Shown here: in pieces, positions 1 to 7,628 of the stretch
Layout of the letters: each line of letters begins with the position of its first letter
Position numbering within the stretch: position 1 is the first letter of the stretch
Source: Paenibacillus sp. RC67
GTDB taxonomy: Bacteria; Bacillota; Bacilli; Paenibacillales; NBRC-103111
Assembly: GCF_030020805.1 (NCBI RefSeq)
Contig: NZ_CP125098.1
Location: 4,983,501-5,047,500, forward strand
Reading direction: 5' to 3'
DNA length: 64,000 bases
Made by a program: the position numbers and the translations under genes
Notes under the pieces: generated by a model
Database searches by the model: none
Told to the model about the DNA's origin: nothing
The model's input: the letters and a program-made list of their open reading frames with translations, nothing else

Positions 1-750
1 ACGATCACCCCTGATCTTGGAGATGTATGTTTCTGCCGCTACGTTTTGTCCGATTTTTGCTTCAATGGGACTGGATACCACAGTACCGGCTTGATCGACC
101 AAATATACCTCTCCATCCAGCGGTGTCAAATATTTGCGTATATCCTTTTCCGCCACGCCGAACAGCAGCATTCCGATATTTTGACTCGTCTGTAAATCGG
201 TGATGGTCTTAACCAAGGTGATCAGCGGTCGCTTGTCCGAGTAGACGTAATTGTCACCTGTGAACATCCAGCGGAGCTGGAAAGGCTTCTCGATCATTTC
301 TTTATACCAGGGGGCTTCCGTATATTGTCGGTACAAACCTTCCTCCATATATCTTGTGCTCTGCCAGTGGCCGTATACATCCATGAGGGTCACATAGGTT
401 TCGGTATAGTAGGAGCTGTACTGTTTGTTGATGACCGTATCCTTCAGCCGCAGCTTCTCATAATCAGTGAACTTGTCCGGCGACTTCAGCAGCTCGGTTA
501 TACTTGGATTCGTCGAAATGTCCACTGCTTGCTTCAACATATCATCAAGAAACAAGCCCACGTTAAAATTAACCTGATACAGCGTTTCACGGGCAGAGTC
601 GCCAATTTTTTGCTCAATGACACGCTCCAATGGCTTGTCCACCAAATAAAACGTCAGAATAAAAGGAATAACGAGAAATAGCAAAATCGAGAAAAAAATC
701 CGGTGACGTATTGTGTTCCATCGGCCTATTACGTTATATATGCGCCCCAT
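1..750 (-). CDS. Two-component sensor histidine kinase, YesM-like, N-terminal part (runs off left edge)
   Basis: The minus strand is open from the ATG at 748-750 to the window edge, giving 250 residues without a stop. The start is preceded by a GGGGGTG ribosome binding site. A membrane segment lies at about residues 14-36, followed by a long extracytoplasmic region that looks like a dCache sensor domain, including VYLVDQAGTVVSS and KIGQNV near the edge. This layout is typical of YesM-type kinases of Paenibacillus that pair with AraC-type response regulators controlling carbohydrate uptake. The HAMP, HisKA and ATPase parts would lie to the left and are not seen, so the kinase assignment rests on the N-terminal architecture only. 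A chemotaxis receptor or diguanylate cyclase with the same sensor domain is the alternative. Confidence 0.65.
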   Translation of the reverse strand, partial: MGRIYNVIGRWNTIRHRIFFSILLFLVIPFILTFYLVDKPLERVIEQKIGDSARETLYQVNFNVGLFLDDMLKQAVDISTNPSITELLKSPDKFTDYEKLRLKDTVINKQYSSYYTETYVTLMDVYGHWQSTRYMEEGLYRQYTEAPWYKEMIEKPFQLRWMFTGDNYVYSDKRPLITLVKTITDLQTSQNIGMLLFGVAEKDIRKYLTPLDGEVYLVDQAGTVVSSPIEAKIGQNVAAETYISKIRGDR

Positions 751-825
751 CTGTTCACCCCCGAAGAACTTTGTTCATCATTCTAACACAACGGCTGTTC
801 TTGTTCCTACCTAGCTTATCAAAAA

Positions 826-869
826 AAGAGTGACTCTATAACCGCTCATTGCGGAATAAAGTCACTCTT
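826..869. terminator. Bidirectional intrinsic terminator
   Basis: AAGAGTGACT at 826-835 pairs with AGTCACTCTT at 860-869. On the minus strand the hairpin is followed by a T run, so it ends the flavoprotein gene at 894. It lies between two minus-strand genes. Confidence 0.75.
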
Positions 870-893
870 CCTTGGTACTGCTAGCTTTTGATT

Positions 894-2039
894 TTAATAT
901 ACATCACGTTGGTAACGCCCTTGCTCTTGCATAGCGATTAAGTACGCTTCAGCTGCTTCACGGGTCAACGAGCCTTCTTTTTCAATCACATCGATAAGGG
1001 TGTTGTGGACGTCTTTGGCCATATACTGCTTATCTCCGCAAACATAGAAGTAGGCTCCGTTTTCCAGCCATGCAAATAATTCTTTGCTGTTCTCTTGCAT
1101 TTTATGCTGTACATATACTTTTTGCTCAGAGTCACGGGAGAACGCAACATCTACTCTTGTTAAAGCTCCATTTTTTTGATAGCCTTCCAGCTCGCTTTGA
1201 TACAAGAAATCCGTCGTGGAGTGTTGATCTCCAAAAAATAACCATGCTCGGCCTGCTGCTTTATTCACCGCACGTTCTTGGATAAAGGAACGGAATGGGG
1301 CAATTCCTGTTCCCGGACCAACCATAATAATATCTTTCTCTTGAGACTCCGGCAGATTAAAGTGTTTGTTTTGTTGAATGAATACTGGAAGCGTGTCTCC
1401 TTCTTGAAGACGTTCTGCGCATTGAACAGAGCAAACTCCTTTACGCTCGCGTCCATTAGCCGTGTAGCGCACTGCACCGATAGTCAGATGCACTTCCTCC
1501 GGATTAGCGGCAATGCTGCTTGCAATGGAGTATAAGCGCGGCGGCATTTTTCTCAATAAGGAAACGATCTCTTGGGCGGAAGCTTTCCATGGACCAAAAG
1601 CTTGCAGCATATCAAGCAAGTCGCGTCCCTCGGCATACTCTTTCAATTGATTTGCATCGGCTGCCAGCTTCTTCAGCTCTTCGTTATCAGTGAATTCGAC
1701 AGCTTGCTGTAGCATTTTTTTCGTCAATAGCGTAATTTCAAAGTAACCCGCTAAAGCTTCTTTTAAAGGAAGAGTCTCCCCTTGCTTTCCTACTACAACA
1801 GGCAGTTCCGCATCCCATTTCATTGCATCCAGAAGGGAAGCTACCAGCTGCGGATCATTTTCCGGGATAATACCAAGACAATCTCCTGGAACATATGAAA
1901 GGTCAGATCCTTTTAACGAAAGCTCAAGATGCCTCGTTTCTTTTTTAGAACCTGCACCGTTTAAATTTACATTTTTGAGTACTTTGGCTTGAAAAGGATT
2001 TGTTCTTGAATAGGTTGTTGGAACTACAGTCGATTGCAT
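894..2039 (-). CDS. Sulfite reductase-type NADPH flavoprotein (FAD/NADPH half only)
   Basis: This 381-residue diflavin-reductase-like protein has the FAD and NADPH modules but no N-terminal flavodoxin (FMN) domain. Visible motifs are RLYS at 168-171 and GVCS at 201-204 for FAD, GPGTGIAPFR at 241-250 for NADPH, CGDKQYM at 334-340 and a C-terminal aromatic residue. In CysJ the same modules pass electrons from NADPH through FAD and FMN to the sulfite reductase haem subunit. Without the FMN domain this protein must use a separate flavodoxin or another acceptor. The ATG at 2037-2039 is chosen because it follows an AGAGGTG ribosome binding site; the longer reading frame to 2132 has none. No cysI or other sulfur gene is adjacent, so the substrate is inferred from the family. 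Confidence 0.85.
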   Translation of the reverse strand: MQSTVVPTTYSRTNPFQAKVLKNVNLNGAGSKKETRHLELSLKGSDLSYVPGDCLGIIPENDPQLVASLLDAMKWDAELPVVVGKQGETLPLKEALAGYFEITLLTKKMLQQAVEFTDNEELKKLAADANQLKEYAEGRDLLDMLQAFGPWKASAQEIVSLLRKMPPRLYSIASSIAANPEEVHLTIGAVRYTANGRERKGVCSVQCAERLQEGDTLPVFIQQNKHFNLPESQEKDIIMVGPGTGIAPFRSFIQERAVNKAAGRAWLFFGDQHSTTDFLYQSELEGYQKNGALTRVDVAFSRDSEQKVYVQHKMQENSKELFAWLENGAYFYVCGDKQYMAKDVHNTLIDVIEKEGSLTREAAEAYLIAMQEQGRYQRDVY

Positions 2040-2134
2040 AAATTTCACCTCTAAAAGTTGTTTGTATGTAGAATACCACAAGATTGGAAAATCAGATATA
2101 TTAATTGACGTAAATTCTCTTATTATTGACAATT

Positions 2135-2163
2135 ATTATGGTTTTGTTACATTAAACTGTCAA
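2135..2163 (-). promoter_or_regulatory. Sigma-A type promoter of the flavoprotein gene
   Basis: On the minus strand TTGACA (2163-2158), a 17-nt spacer and CATAAT (2140-2135) match a vegetative promoter. Transcription would start near 2128 and give a leader of about 90 nt before the ATG at 2039. Confidence 0.6.
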
Positions 2164-2240
2164 AATTATGTTGAAGTTTGATTTATGCTGCGGCCATTTT
2201 TAATATTGTTATTGGCGTCTACTCCCTGGGCAGCCCAGGT

Positions 2241-2351
2241 ATGGTCATCGTTATTTGGAGATTAAACAGCTCCGAGGCTAAGCATTGGTTCACATTAATG
2301 GGTGAAGTTAATCAAGCATACTGTTGGGACCCTTATCAAGCAGCAAGCTGA
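2241..2351 (+). other. Possible small ORF or gene remnant ending at a terminator
   Basis: An open frame from ATG 2241 gives 36 residues (MVIVIWRLNSSEAKHW...) and stops inside the first arm of the terminator at 2344-2386. Upstream in frame the reading is hydrophobic (IYAAAIFNIVIGVYSL) back to a stop at 2172-2174. No good ribosome binding site is seen. It may be the tail of a lost small membrane protein gene; I do not recognise the family. Confidence 0.2.
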
Positions 2352-2386
2352 CGACCGGATTGTGCCGGAGTCAGCTTGTTTTTTTT
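2344..2386 (+). terminator. Intrinsic terminator
   Basis: CAAGCTGAC at 2344-2352 pairs with GTCAGCTTG at 2370-2378, followed by eight T. It terminates whatever is read from about 2180-2350. It also shows that the following glucosaminidase gene must start downstream, not at 2302. Confidence 0.75.
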
Positions 2387-2496
2387 CACACTTTAGCCTT
2401 CCTTTGTTTCCATTTTATCGATTAAGCCTACGGGATAGCTGTATGATTCGGGCCAATCTCATTCCGAATAAACTATTAAAAATGGGGATGATATGT

Positions 2497-3141
2497 GTGA
2501 AAGCCCAAGATTTTATAAATCTACTAGCTCCAATTGCTATTTCAGAACAAAGCCGAACTGGTATTTTAGCTTCAATAACCATTGCTCAAGGGGCTTTAGA
2601 AAGTGCGTGGGGATCGTCAGCTCCTGGCAATAATCTGTTTGGGATCAAAGGAACTGGACAGGAATTCACTACACTAGAGTATGTAAATGGACAATTTATT
2701 GGTACGGTTGCTGGATTCAGGACATATAGCGATTGGGAAGGTAGTGTTATCGATCACAGTAATTTCCTTATTGAAAATAGCCGATATTCAAAAGCAGGAT
2801 TCTTCAGTTACTGTGCAGCCTTGGATTATGTCGGAGCTGCGCGTTCCTTACAAAATGCAGGTTATGCAACGGATCCTAGCTATGCAGATAAGGTAGTACA
2901 AATCATTCAGGTCAATGAGCTCTACAAATTCGATATACTGGAGGATGAAGATAATATGCCAATGAAATTGGAGCAATGGCAGTGGGACATGTTGTACAAA
3001 GTTCTGGGAACGGCTTATAACGCGAATCAACTTAATTGGAATTGGATGCAGAAAATTGTTGATAAGACGCTTACTGCTGCTGAGCTTGCGTTCTTAAATA
3101 CGGTTCTTGATGGCCGGATTGATCGCAATATAGAAGTGTAA
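2497..3141 (+). CDS. GH73 N-acetylglucosaminidase, phage-endolysin-like
   Basis: About 214 residues with the glucosaminidase (GH73) fold. It begins at the FlgJ-like region QSRTGILASITIAQGALES, whose Glu is the expected catalytic acid. It continues with WGSSAPGNNLFGIKG and the YADKVVQII stretch typical of the family end. The last ~55 residues form a short extra tail. There is no signal peptide, as in phage lysins or autolysins released by a holin. The GTG at 2497 is preferred because GGGGATG lies 6-7 nt upstream. ATG 2482 and 2488 in the same frame are alternatives, and an earlier start would read through a terminator. The role is cleavage of GlcNAc-MurNAc bonds in peptidoglycan. It stands alone with no other phage gene nearby, so it may be a domesticated prophage remnant. 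Confidence 0.8.
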   Translation: MKAQDFINLLAPIAISEQSRTGILASITIAQGALESAWGSSAPGNNLFGIKGTGQEFTTLEYVNGQFIGTVAGFRTYSDWEGSVIDHSNFLIENSRYSKAGFFSYCAALDYVGAARSLQNAGYATDPSYADKVVQIIQVNELYKFDILEDEDNMPMKLEQWQWDMLYKVLGTAYNANQLNWNWMQKIVDKTLTAAELAFLNTVLDGRIDRNIEV

Positions 3142-3323
3142 TAGTAAGCCCTTTATCGGGTGGAAAGCTATCCACGACCACCAGCAGCAGCAACAAAAAA
3201 AGAAACCATAAAACGAGTATTCTCCGCATGCCTGGTTGTCTTTTAAGCTTATATGATGGTCAACTTCCAAGTATCAAGCAAGGTTGATCCTCTTTGAAAA
3301 CTTATAGGAAGTCGGTTCTCTAC

Positions 3324-3353
3324 TTGCGAAATCAAACCTGTATTGGATATAAT
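3324..3353 (+). promoter_or_regulatory. Promoter of the aminoglycoside nucleotidyltransferase gene
   Basis: TTGCGA at 3324-3329, an 18-nt spacer and a perfect TATAAT at 3348-3353. The transcript would start near 3360 and include the leader peptide ORF. Confidence 0.6.
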
Positions 3354-3386
3354 TCCCTTAGATGAAACTTAGTAGGAGGAGTTCAA

Positions 3387-3413
3387 ATGCATCCCGACAA
3401 AATCCCCCGTTAA
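3387..3413 (+). CDS. Leader peptide ORF of a possible translation attenuator
   Basis: An 8-codon ORF (MHPDKIPR) has an ideal ribosome binding site, AGGAGGAG at 3374-3381, five bases before its ATG. It ends 68 nt before the nucleotidyltransferase start. Between the two, CTCC at 3451-3454 can pair with the gene's own ribosome binding site (GGGAG at 3467-3471), and a second mini-ORF (ATG CGT TAG) lies at 3432-3440. A strong leader ORF followed by a sequestered ribosome binding site is how erm and cat genes are induced by translation-inhibiting drugs. Its use here is inference. Confidence 0.5.
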   Translation: MHPDKIPR

Positions 3414-3481
3414 GCCCGAGGTCCTCCATCCATGCGTTAGCTTCTGCTCACTCCAAAAAAACTAAAGGGAGCTGCGTGCTA

Positions 3482-4255
3482 ATGAACATGTATGGACCAG
3501 TAAAAATTTCTCGAAGTGAACGTCTTCTAACCTGCCATGAGATTGCCAACAGATTACATGAGGTTTATGGAGATAAAGTCAAAGCTATTGGGGTCTACGG
3601 CTCTGTTTCCAGAGGCACCGACGGTCCTTTCTCGGACATTGAGATGTTTTGCGTACGTGGCGATGAGTCAAGTGAACCCATTGAGTTTAGATATGAATGG
3701 TCGTCGGGACCGTGGAAAGCGGAAGTAAACGTGTGCAGCGCGGACGTTCTTCTTAATAAGGCCTCCATAGTTGAAGGAGATTGGCCACTGACACATGGCC
3801 CTTACTTTTTCCAGCAAAGCCTTTATGATCCTGAAGGATTTTTTGCAAGCCTGAGGAAAGCAGCACAATCTCCCACAGAGGAAGCTTTCAGACATGCAAT
3901 CAACGAGGTCCTTGTAGGTGAGATGTATGAGTTTATTGGTAAGCTTAGAAATGTAAACCTGCAAGGTCCTTACACCTACTTACCCTATCTGGCAATGGAG
4001 TTTGCCCAGTACGGTGCCATGTTAGTCGGCTTGCACAATCGAAAGCTTTTTTCAACGGGAGCGATGGTTCTACCAGAGGCAGTAGATCTGCCTGACCGTC
4101 CAAAAGGCTTTGACCTTGTTGCGAATCTGGTAATGTCAGGCCAACTAGCTGAGCCCTCAAAGATCGTTTCAGCCTGCGAAAGCTTTTGGAGCGGTCTCAT
4201 CGCTTGGGCAGCCGAACATGGTTATGAAATCAATTCAAAACGAATTCCCTTTTGA
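3482..4255 (+). CDS. Aminoglycoside 4'-O-nucleotidyltransferase, ANT(4')-Ia-like (kanamycin/tobramycin resistance)
   Basis: The 257-residue protein matches the ANT(4')-I family closely in length (about 253) and motifs. It has GVYGSVSRGTDGPFSDIEM at 37-55 with the GSxxxR nucleotide-binding turn and metal-binding Asp52 and Glu54. Further matches are EVNVCS, DWPLTHG, NVNLQGP, a GAMLVGLHNRK stretch and the diagnostic C-terminal KRIPF. The family transfers AMP from ATP to the 4'-hydroxyl of kanamycin, tobramycin and amikacin in the cytoplasm. The ATG at 3482 is chosen because AAGGGAG lies 10 nt upstream and the family begins here; the upstream in-frame extension from 3362 is leader sequence. The gene stands alone with its own promoter, leader and terminator, consistent with an intrinsic chromosomal determinant as in related bacilli. 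Confidence 0.92.
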   Translation: MNMYGPVKISRSERLLTCHEIANRLHEVYGDKVKAIGVYGSVSRGTDGPFSDIEMFCVRGDESSEPIEFRYEWSSGPWKAEVNVCSADVLLNKASIVEGDWPLTHGPYFFQQSLYDPEGFFASLRKAAQSPTEEAFRHAINEVLVGEMYEFIGKLRNVNLQGPYTYLPYLAMEFAQYGAMLVGLHNRKLFSTGAMVLPEAVDLPDRPKGFDLVANLVMSGQLAEPSKIVSACESFWSGLIAWAAEHGYEINSKRIPF

Positions 4256-4274
4256 CCCTAAGGCGAATTAAGCT

Positions 4275-4310
4275 GGGCCCCTCCTACGAGGGGTCTTTGG
4301 TTTTACCCGA
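4275..4310 (+). terminator. Intrinsic terminator after the resistance gene
   Basis: CCCCTC at 4278-4283 and GAGGGG at 4288-4293 form a tight hairpin with loop CTAC, followed by an interrupted T-rich stretch. Confidence 0.6.
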
Positions 4311-4452
4311 GGCTTCACTCGAACTTGTAAGTCTGTTTTGTGATGAATCCAACATATTCAATCTTCATTGCATTTCGATATATGAGCTTTGAGGAATGGA
4401 GTTCGACGCTCATATCCCCTACCAATAGGACCGCAACTTTCCGGTAGCGACG

Positions 4453-4477
4453 AAAAAAGGGAGCCCGCAGGCTCCCT
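4453..4477 (-). terminator. Intrinsic terminator of the DHA2 transporter gene
   Basis: On the minus strand AGGGAGCC pairs with GGCTCCCT (4477-4470 with 4465-4458) and is followed by a T6 run. It lies 10 nt after the stop of the transporter gene. Confidence 0.8.
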
Positions 4478-4486
4478 CTTGGATAA

Positions 4487-5920
4487 TCAATGCATCGGAT
4501 TCACCGCAGCATGTTTGACGACGACACGGCGGATAAAGAACGCTATGGCCAGACCGATAATCGTCACGATCATCGCGAAAAAGAACACGTTCTGCGAGCC
4601 AAATGTCATCGCGTTGGCCTTCTCGATCATTTCGTTCGGCGTCTGGGAAGCGTGCAAGTACTTCTCCATACCTTTCGTAAGGATGCTGATCGCGATCGCC
4701 GTACCGATCGCGCCCGCAACCTGCTGCAGCGTGTTCATGACCGCTGTTCCATGCGGATACAGCTCCGGTGGCAGCTGGTTCAATCCGTTCGTCTGCGCTG
4801 GCATCCAAACCATGGAGATGCCGACCATTAGGCCAATATGCAAGGCGACGATCAAACCGATCGAAGACGCCAACGTAATGCCGGAGAAAAACCATAACAT
4901 AGCCGCGACGATGAAAAGGCCTGGAATTACGAGCCATTTTGGCCCATACTTGTCAAACAAGCGCCCCATTTGCGGTGACAAGATGCCGTTCAGCGCGCTG
5001 CCTGGAAGCAGCATGAGCCCGGCAGCGAACGCAGACAGTCTCATGCCGTTCTGCAGATACATCGGCAGAATAATCATGCTCGACAAGATGATCATCATAC
5101 ACGACAATACCATAAGCAGCCCCACGATGAACATCGGGTACTTGAAAACGCGCAAGTTCATCATCGGCTCGCGCATAAATATCTGCCGCAGTGCGAACAA
5201 CGCGAGCGCGACCAACCCGATGACGATCGATGCAACCACGACCGCGCTGGTCCAGCCTTCCTCGCCTTCGCCTGCCTTACTGAAGCCGAAAACCACGCCG
5301 CCGAAGCCGATCGTGGACAATACGATGGACAATAGATCGATACGAGGCTTTGTAACTTCTGTAACGTTTTCCAAATACTTTAGCCCTACCAACATCCCTA
5401 TGACCAAAAATGGCAGAGAAAGCCAGAAGATATAGTGCCATGTAAAATATTCGATCAGCAGACCTGCCACAGTAGGACCGGTTGCTGGCGCGAACATGAT
5501 GACGAGACCGACAAAGCCCATTGCAGCCCCACGCTTCTCCGGCGGATAGACGATGAGAATCGTATTGAACATGAGCGGAATTAACAAGCCCATGCCAACC
5601 GCCTGCAGAACCCGAGCTACCATCAACATTTCGAAATTGAATGCGAGCGCTGCGATCAACGTTCCGATGATCGAGCTCGCTAGTGAGCCTATGAACAATT
5701 GCCTTGTTGTAAACCATTGCAGCAGCAGCCCGGTCATCGGCATAAGAATACCGAGCGTCAACAGAAAACCTGTCGTCAACCACTGTGCGGTCGCGGCAGA
5801 AATTCGGAACACGTCCATCAAATTACTGATCGCGATGTTGAGTGCCGTCTCGCTGAACATGCCTACAAAGCCGCAGATGAGCAGCGACGCCATGATGGCT
5901 CGCGTATTGTATTGCTTCAT
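4487..5920 (-). CDS. DHA2-family MFS multidrug efflux transporter (EmrB/LmrB-like)
   Basis: The 477-residue protein is a 14-helix drug:H+ antiporter of the DHA2 group. It has an N-terminal helix at about 10-30, then ALNIAISNLMDVF and TAQWLTTGFLLT, which are typical of EmrB/LmrB proteins. The helix 4-5 region is ARVLQAVGMGLLIPL and the helix 5 motif C is GPTVAGLL. The C-terminus is a charged RRVVVKHAAV tail. It would export hydrophobic drugs across the cytoplasmic membrane. The ATG at 5918-5920 is chosen for its GGAGAAGGAAGTGG upstream region; the frame to 6028 crosses the promoter. It is monocistronic, with no adjacent regulator. The substrate cannot be told from sequence. Confidence 0.88.
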   Translation of the reverse strand: MKQYNTRAIMASLLICGFVGMFSETALNIAISNLMDVFRISAATAQWLTTGFLLTLGILMPMTGLLLQWFTTRQLFIGSLASSIIGTLIAALAFNFEMLMVARVLQAVGMGLLIPLMFNTILIVYPPEKRGAAMGFVGLVIMFAPATGPTVAGLLIEYFTWHYIFWLSLPFLVIGMLVGLKYLENVTEVTKPRIDLLSIVLSTIGFGGVVFGFSKAGEGEEGWTSAVVVASIVIGLVALALFALRQIFMREPMMNLRVFKYPMFIVGLLMVLSCMMIILSSMIILPMYLQNGMRLSAFAAGLMLLPGSALNGILSPQMGRLFDKYGPKWLVIPGLFIVAAMLWFFSGITLASSIGLIVALHIGLMVGISMVWMPAQTNGLNQLPPELYPHGTAVMNTLQQVAGAIGTAIAISILTKGMEKYLHASQTPNEMIEKANAMTFGSQNVFFFAMIVTIIGLAIAFFIRRVVVKHAAVNPMH

Positions 5921-5989
5921 AATCGATTCCACTTCCTTCTCCTGAAAATCTCTATTTGTACGCGACCCTGTATTCGCTCGCTTTCTGTC

Positions 5990-6018
5990 ACGATAATAGT
6001 TACAGTTATTTTTGTCAA
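5990..6018 (-). promoter_or_regulatory. Putative promoter of the DHA2 transporter gene
   Basis: A perfect TTGACA (6018-6013 on the minus strand) is followed after 17 nt by TATCGT. An overlapping TATTAT is closer, at 14 nt. The -35 is clear; the -10 is less certain. Confidence 0.45.
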
Positions 6019-6227
6019 TACCCGACACATATTTTAATTGTAAATAAAAGAGATTCGCCTAATTTTTTTAAAGAAAACACTAAATAAAGTACGAAATGAA
6101 CCAGATGAATTAGCATGGGTTCACCTTGCAGTACGATTTTTCTAGAAGTAAGGATATTGAAATTGTTTTTTGATCGAGTTAAGTGCTCAAGAATTTGAAG
6201 GAGATGAGGCCAAAGAGTACAAACCGC

Positions 6228-6485
6228 TCATTCACCATGGTGAGGCGATGAAGCTATCTTGGTGGAATTGCCGCAGGATGAAGCGCCAATTTTTTCTGGT
6301 AGGATAGTGTTGAATTTAAGGTTACGATCGACAAAGCCCTTTGCTAGCTGTTCCTCAGCCAGTTTCTTTAGCGCACTATCGCCATTCCCGTACCAAGAGA
6401 TGTAGTAGTAATAATACCCCATAAACAGCACTGTGACTACTAGGGCTATAATAGATGGAATCCAGACTCGTTTACTTTTGCTCAT
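6228..6485 (-). CDS. Small membrane-anchored protein of unknown function
   Basis: An 85-residue product starts at ATG 6485, preceded by AGGTGAAG that overlaps the end of the oxidoreductase gene, so it is probably translated from the same message. It has a basic N-terminus, one membrane helix at about 10-28 ending in a run of Tyr residues, then a charged segment (LKKLAEEQLAKGFVDRN) that looks like a real globular start. The last ~17 residues are low in plausibility, and the opposite strand there carries traces of another decayed reading. The gene may therefore be truncated by a rearrangement. I do not recognise the family. Confidence 0.5.
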   Translation of the reverse strand: MSKSKRVWIPSIIALVVTVLFMGYYYYYISWYGNGDSALKKLAEEQLAKGFVDRNLKFNTILPEKIGASSCGNSTKIASSPHHGE

Positions 6486-6492
6486 TCTTCAC

Positions 6493-7458
6493 CTAAATCG
6501 TGGGAACAAACACAACTCGTTGCCCGAGGTCATAAGGAGCATTCCAAACTTCCTCTACTTTGGAAAGCGGGAAAGGTACCGAGTTCACTTTAAGCTTACC
6601 AGCGGCAATAGCGTTGATTAGAGCTGGAAATTCGACAACATACCCAGCAGTCGAGACCGAACCTTGACCACTACCGACTAATTGAAAGTTAGCAGATCGA
6701 AGAGCGACGGAAGGCACAGCAGCTGTAGGACCAGCCACGGAACCAATCTGGATCCAAGTCAAAGCTCGGCTTCGATCCGATCTTTGAGTCAACAATGGAA
6801 GCATCGCAAGTTCGGCTGGCTTCCCCCATAGATAATCGATCACGATGTCGACTTCGGAAGCCGCCTCTCCCAGCCGGTTCGCAGCCTCCTCCGGATCACC
6901 AGCAAGGGAGATGATAACGTCGGCGCCTAGAGCAGTAAGAGAATTAAGACGGTCCTGATCTCGTCCGGAACCGATGACTTGGCTTGCGCCAAGAAGTTTG
7001 GCAATTTGGATAGCCATCTGTCCTGAATTTCCTGTTGCACCAAGTACAAGAACTTTTTGTCCCGGTTGGAAATCAACCCTGCGATGGAGAGCTACCCACG
7101 AAGACATAGCTGGGTTCATGGCTGCAGCGATTAGTACAGGATCGACACCTTCGGGCAAAGGCACGCAACGGCGCAGGTCGATAACTGACTTCTCAGCCAA
7201 AGCCCCAAACAGGGTGTCAGGAGCTACGAAATAAACCATTTGACCATCTGGCAACCGCCCTACTCCGTCAATACCAGGAATAAGTGGCAAGTCTTCTTTA
7301 CTTGTGTAGTGAGAACCATTTGCCTGAGACCGCACGCGAGGGTGTAAACCCGCAGCAAGAACGTCAACAAGAATTTCATTCTTTCCTGATGGTTGTGGCG
7401 TGTCAAAAATCTCGTAGCTTGGAGCTGTATTGAAAGAACGCACTACGGCTGCATACAT
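6493..7458 (-). CDS. Zinc-independent quinone oxidoreductase-like enzyme (MDR superfamily)
   Basis: The 321-residue protein has an N-terminal GroES-like domain with AAGLHPRVRSQ replacing the zinc ligands. A Rossmann domain follows, with the NADPH-binding turn VLGATGNSGQMAIQIAK and the ALGAD segment typical of quinone reductases. It probably reduces quinones or enals with NADPH in the cytosol. The ATG at 7456-7458 follows a GGAGG site 6-7 nt upstream; the longer frame to 7488 enters the operator. It is divergent to a MarR regulator with three operator half-sites between them. That is the standard layout for an electrophile- or drug-inducible oxidoreductase. Confidence 0.85.
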   Translation of the reverse strand: MYAAVVRSFNTAPSYEIFDTPQPSGKNEILVDVLAAGLHPRVRSQANGSHYTSKEDLPLIPGIDGVGRLPDGQMVYFVAPDTLFGALAEKSVIDLRRCVPLPEGVDPVLIAAAMNPAMSSWVALHRRVDFQPGQKVLVLGATGNSGQMAIQIAKLLGASQVIGSGRDQDRLNSLTALGADVIISLAGDPEEAANRLGEAASEVDIVIDYLWGKPAELAMLPLLTQRSDRSRALTWIQIGSVAGPTAAVPSVALRSANFQLVGSGQGSVSTAGYVVEFPALINAIAAGKLKVNSVPFPLSKVEEVWNAPYDLGQRVVFVPTI

Positions 7459-7495
7459 ATTAAGACCTCCATTTGCGACTTTGCGCAACTATTTA

Positions 7496-7522
7496 GTTTG
7501 TGTTACAAACAATATAGTTTGT
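7496..7522. promoter_or_regulatory. MarR operator between divergent genes
   Basis: GTTTGT (7496-7501), ACAAAC (7505-7510) and GTTTGT (7517-7522) form two overlapping perfect inverted repeats, with 3-nt and 6-nt spacers. They lie midway between the oxidoreductase and MarR starts. MarR dimers bind such palindromes; binding by the adjacent regulator is inferred. Confidence 0.65.
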
Positions 7523-7628
7523 TTCACGTACAAAGTCAATGGCTGTTGTGGTACAATGGGAAGAATAAGTCCGAACCATATGGCTACCTGCCACTCGTTC
7601 GAATACAGCTAAGTCCGGAGTGAATAAT

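Larger units (their letters stand above)
3142..3481. other. Intergenic region: promoter and leader of the resistance gene
   Basis: About 340 nt without a long gene. It holds the promoter at 3324-3353 and the 8-codon leader ORF at 3387-3413. A minus-strand ORF (3071-3229, MRRILVLWFLFLLLLL...) starts here and overlaps the end of the glucosaminidase gene; it has no convincing ribosome binding site. Confidence 0.5.

Noticed and set aside
3071..3229. 52-codon minus-strand ORF with a very hydrophobic N-terminus
   Set aside because: It overlaps the end of the glucosaminidase gene and has no good ribosome binding site; the leucine run is antisense of a CAG-rich stretch.
3362..3481. N-terminal extension of the nucleotidyltransferase
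   Set aside because: The family starts at 3482; the extension is the leader region with the ribosome binding site of an out-of-frame leader peptide.
4389..5435. 348-aa plus-strand ORF
   Set aside because: It lies opposite the DHA2 transporter gene; its translation has low-complexity composition, no domain and no ribosome binding site.
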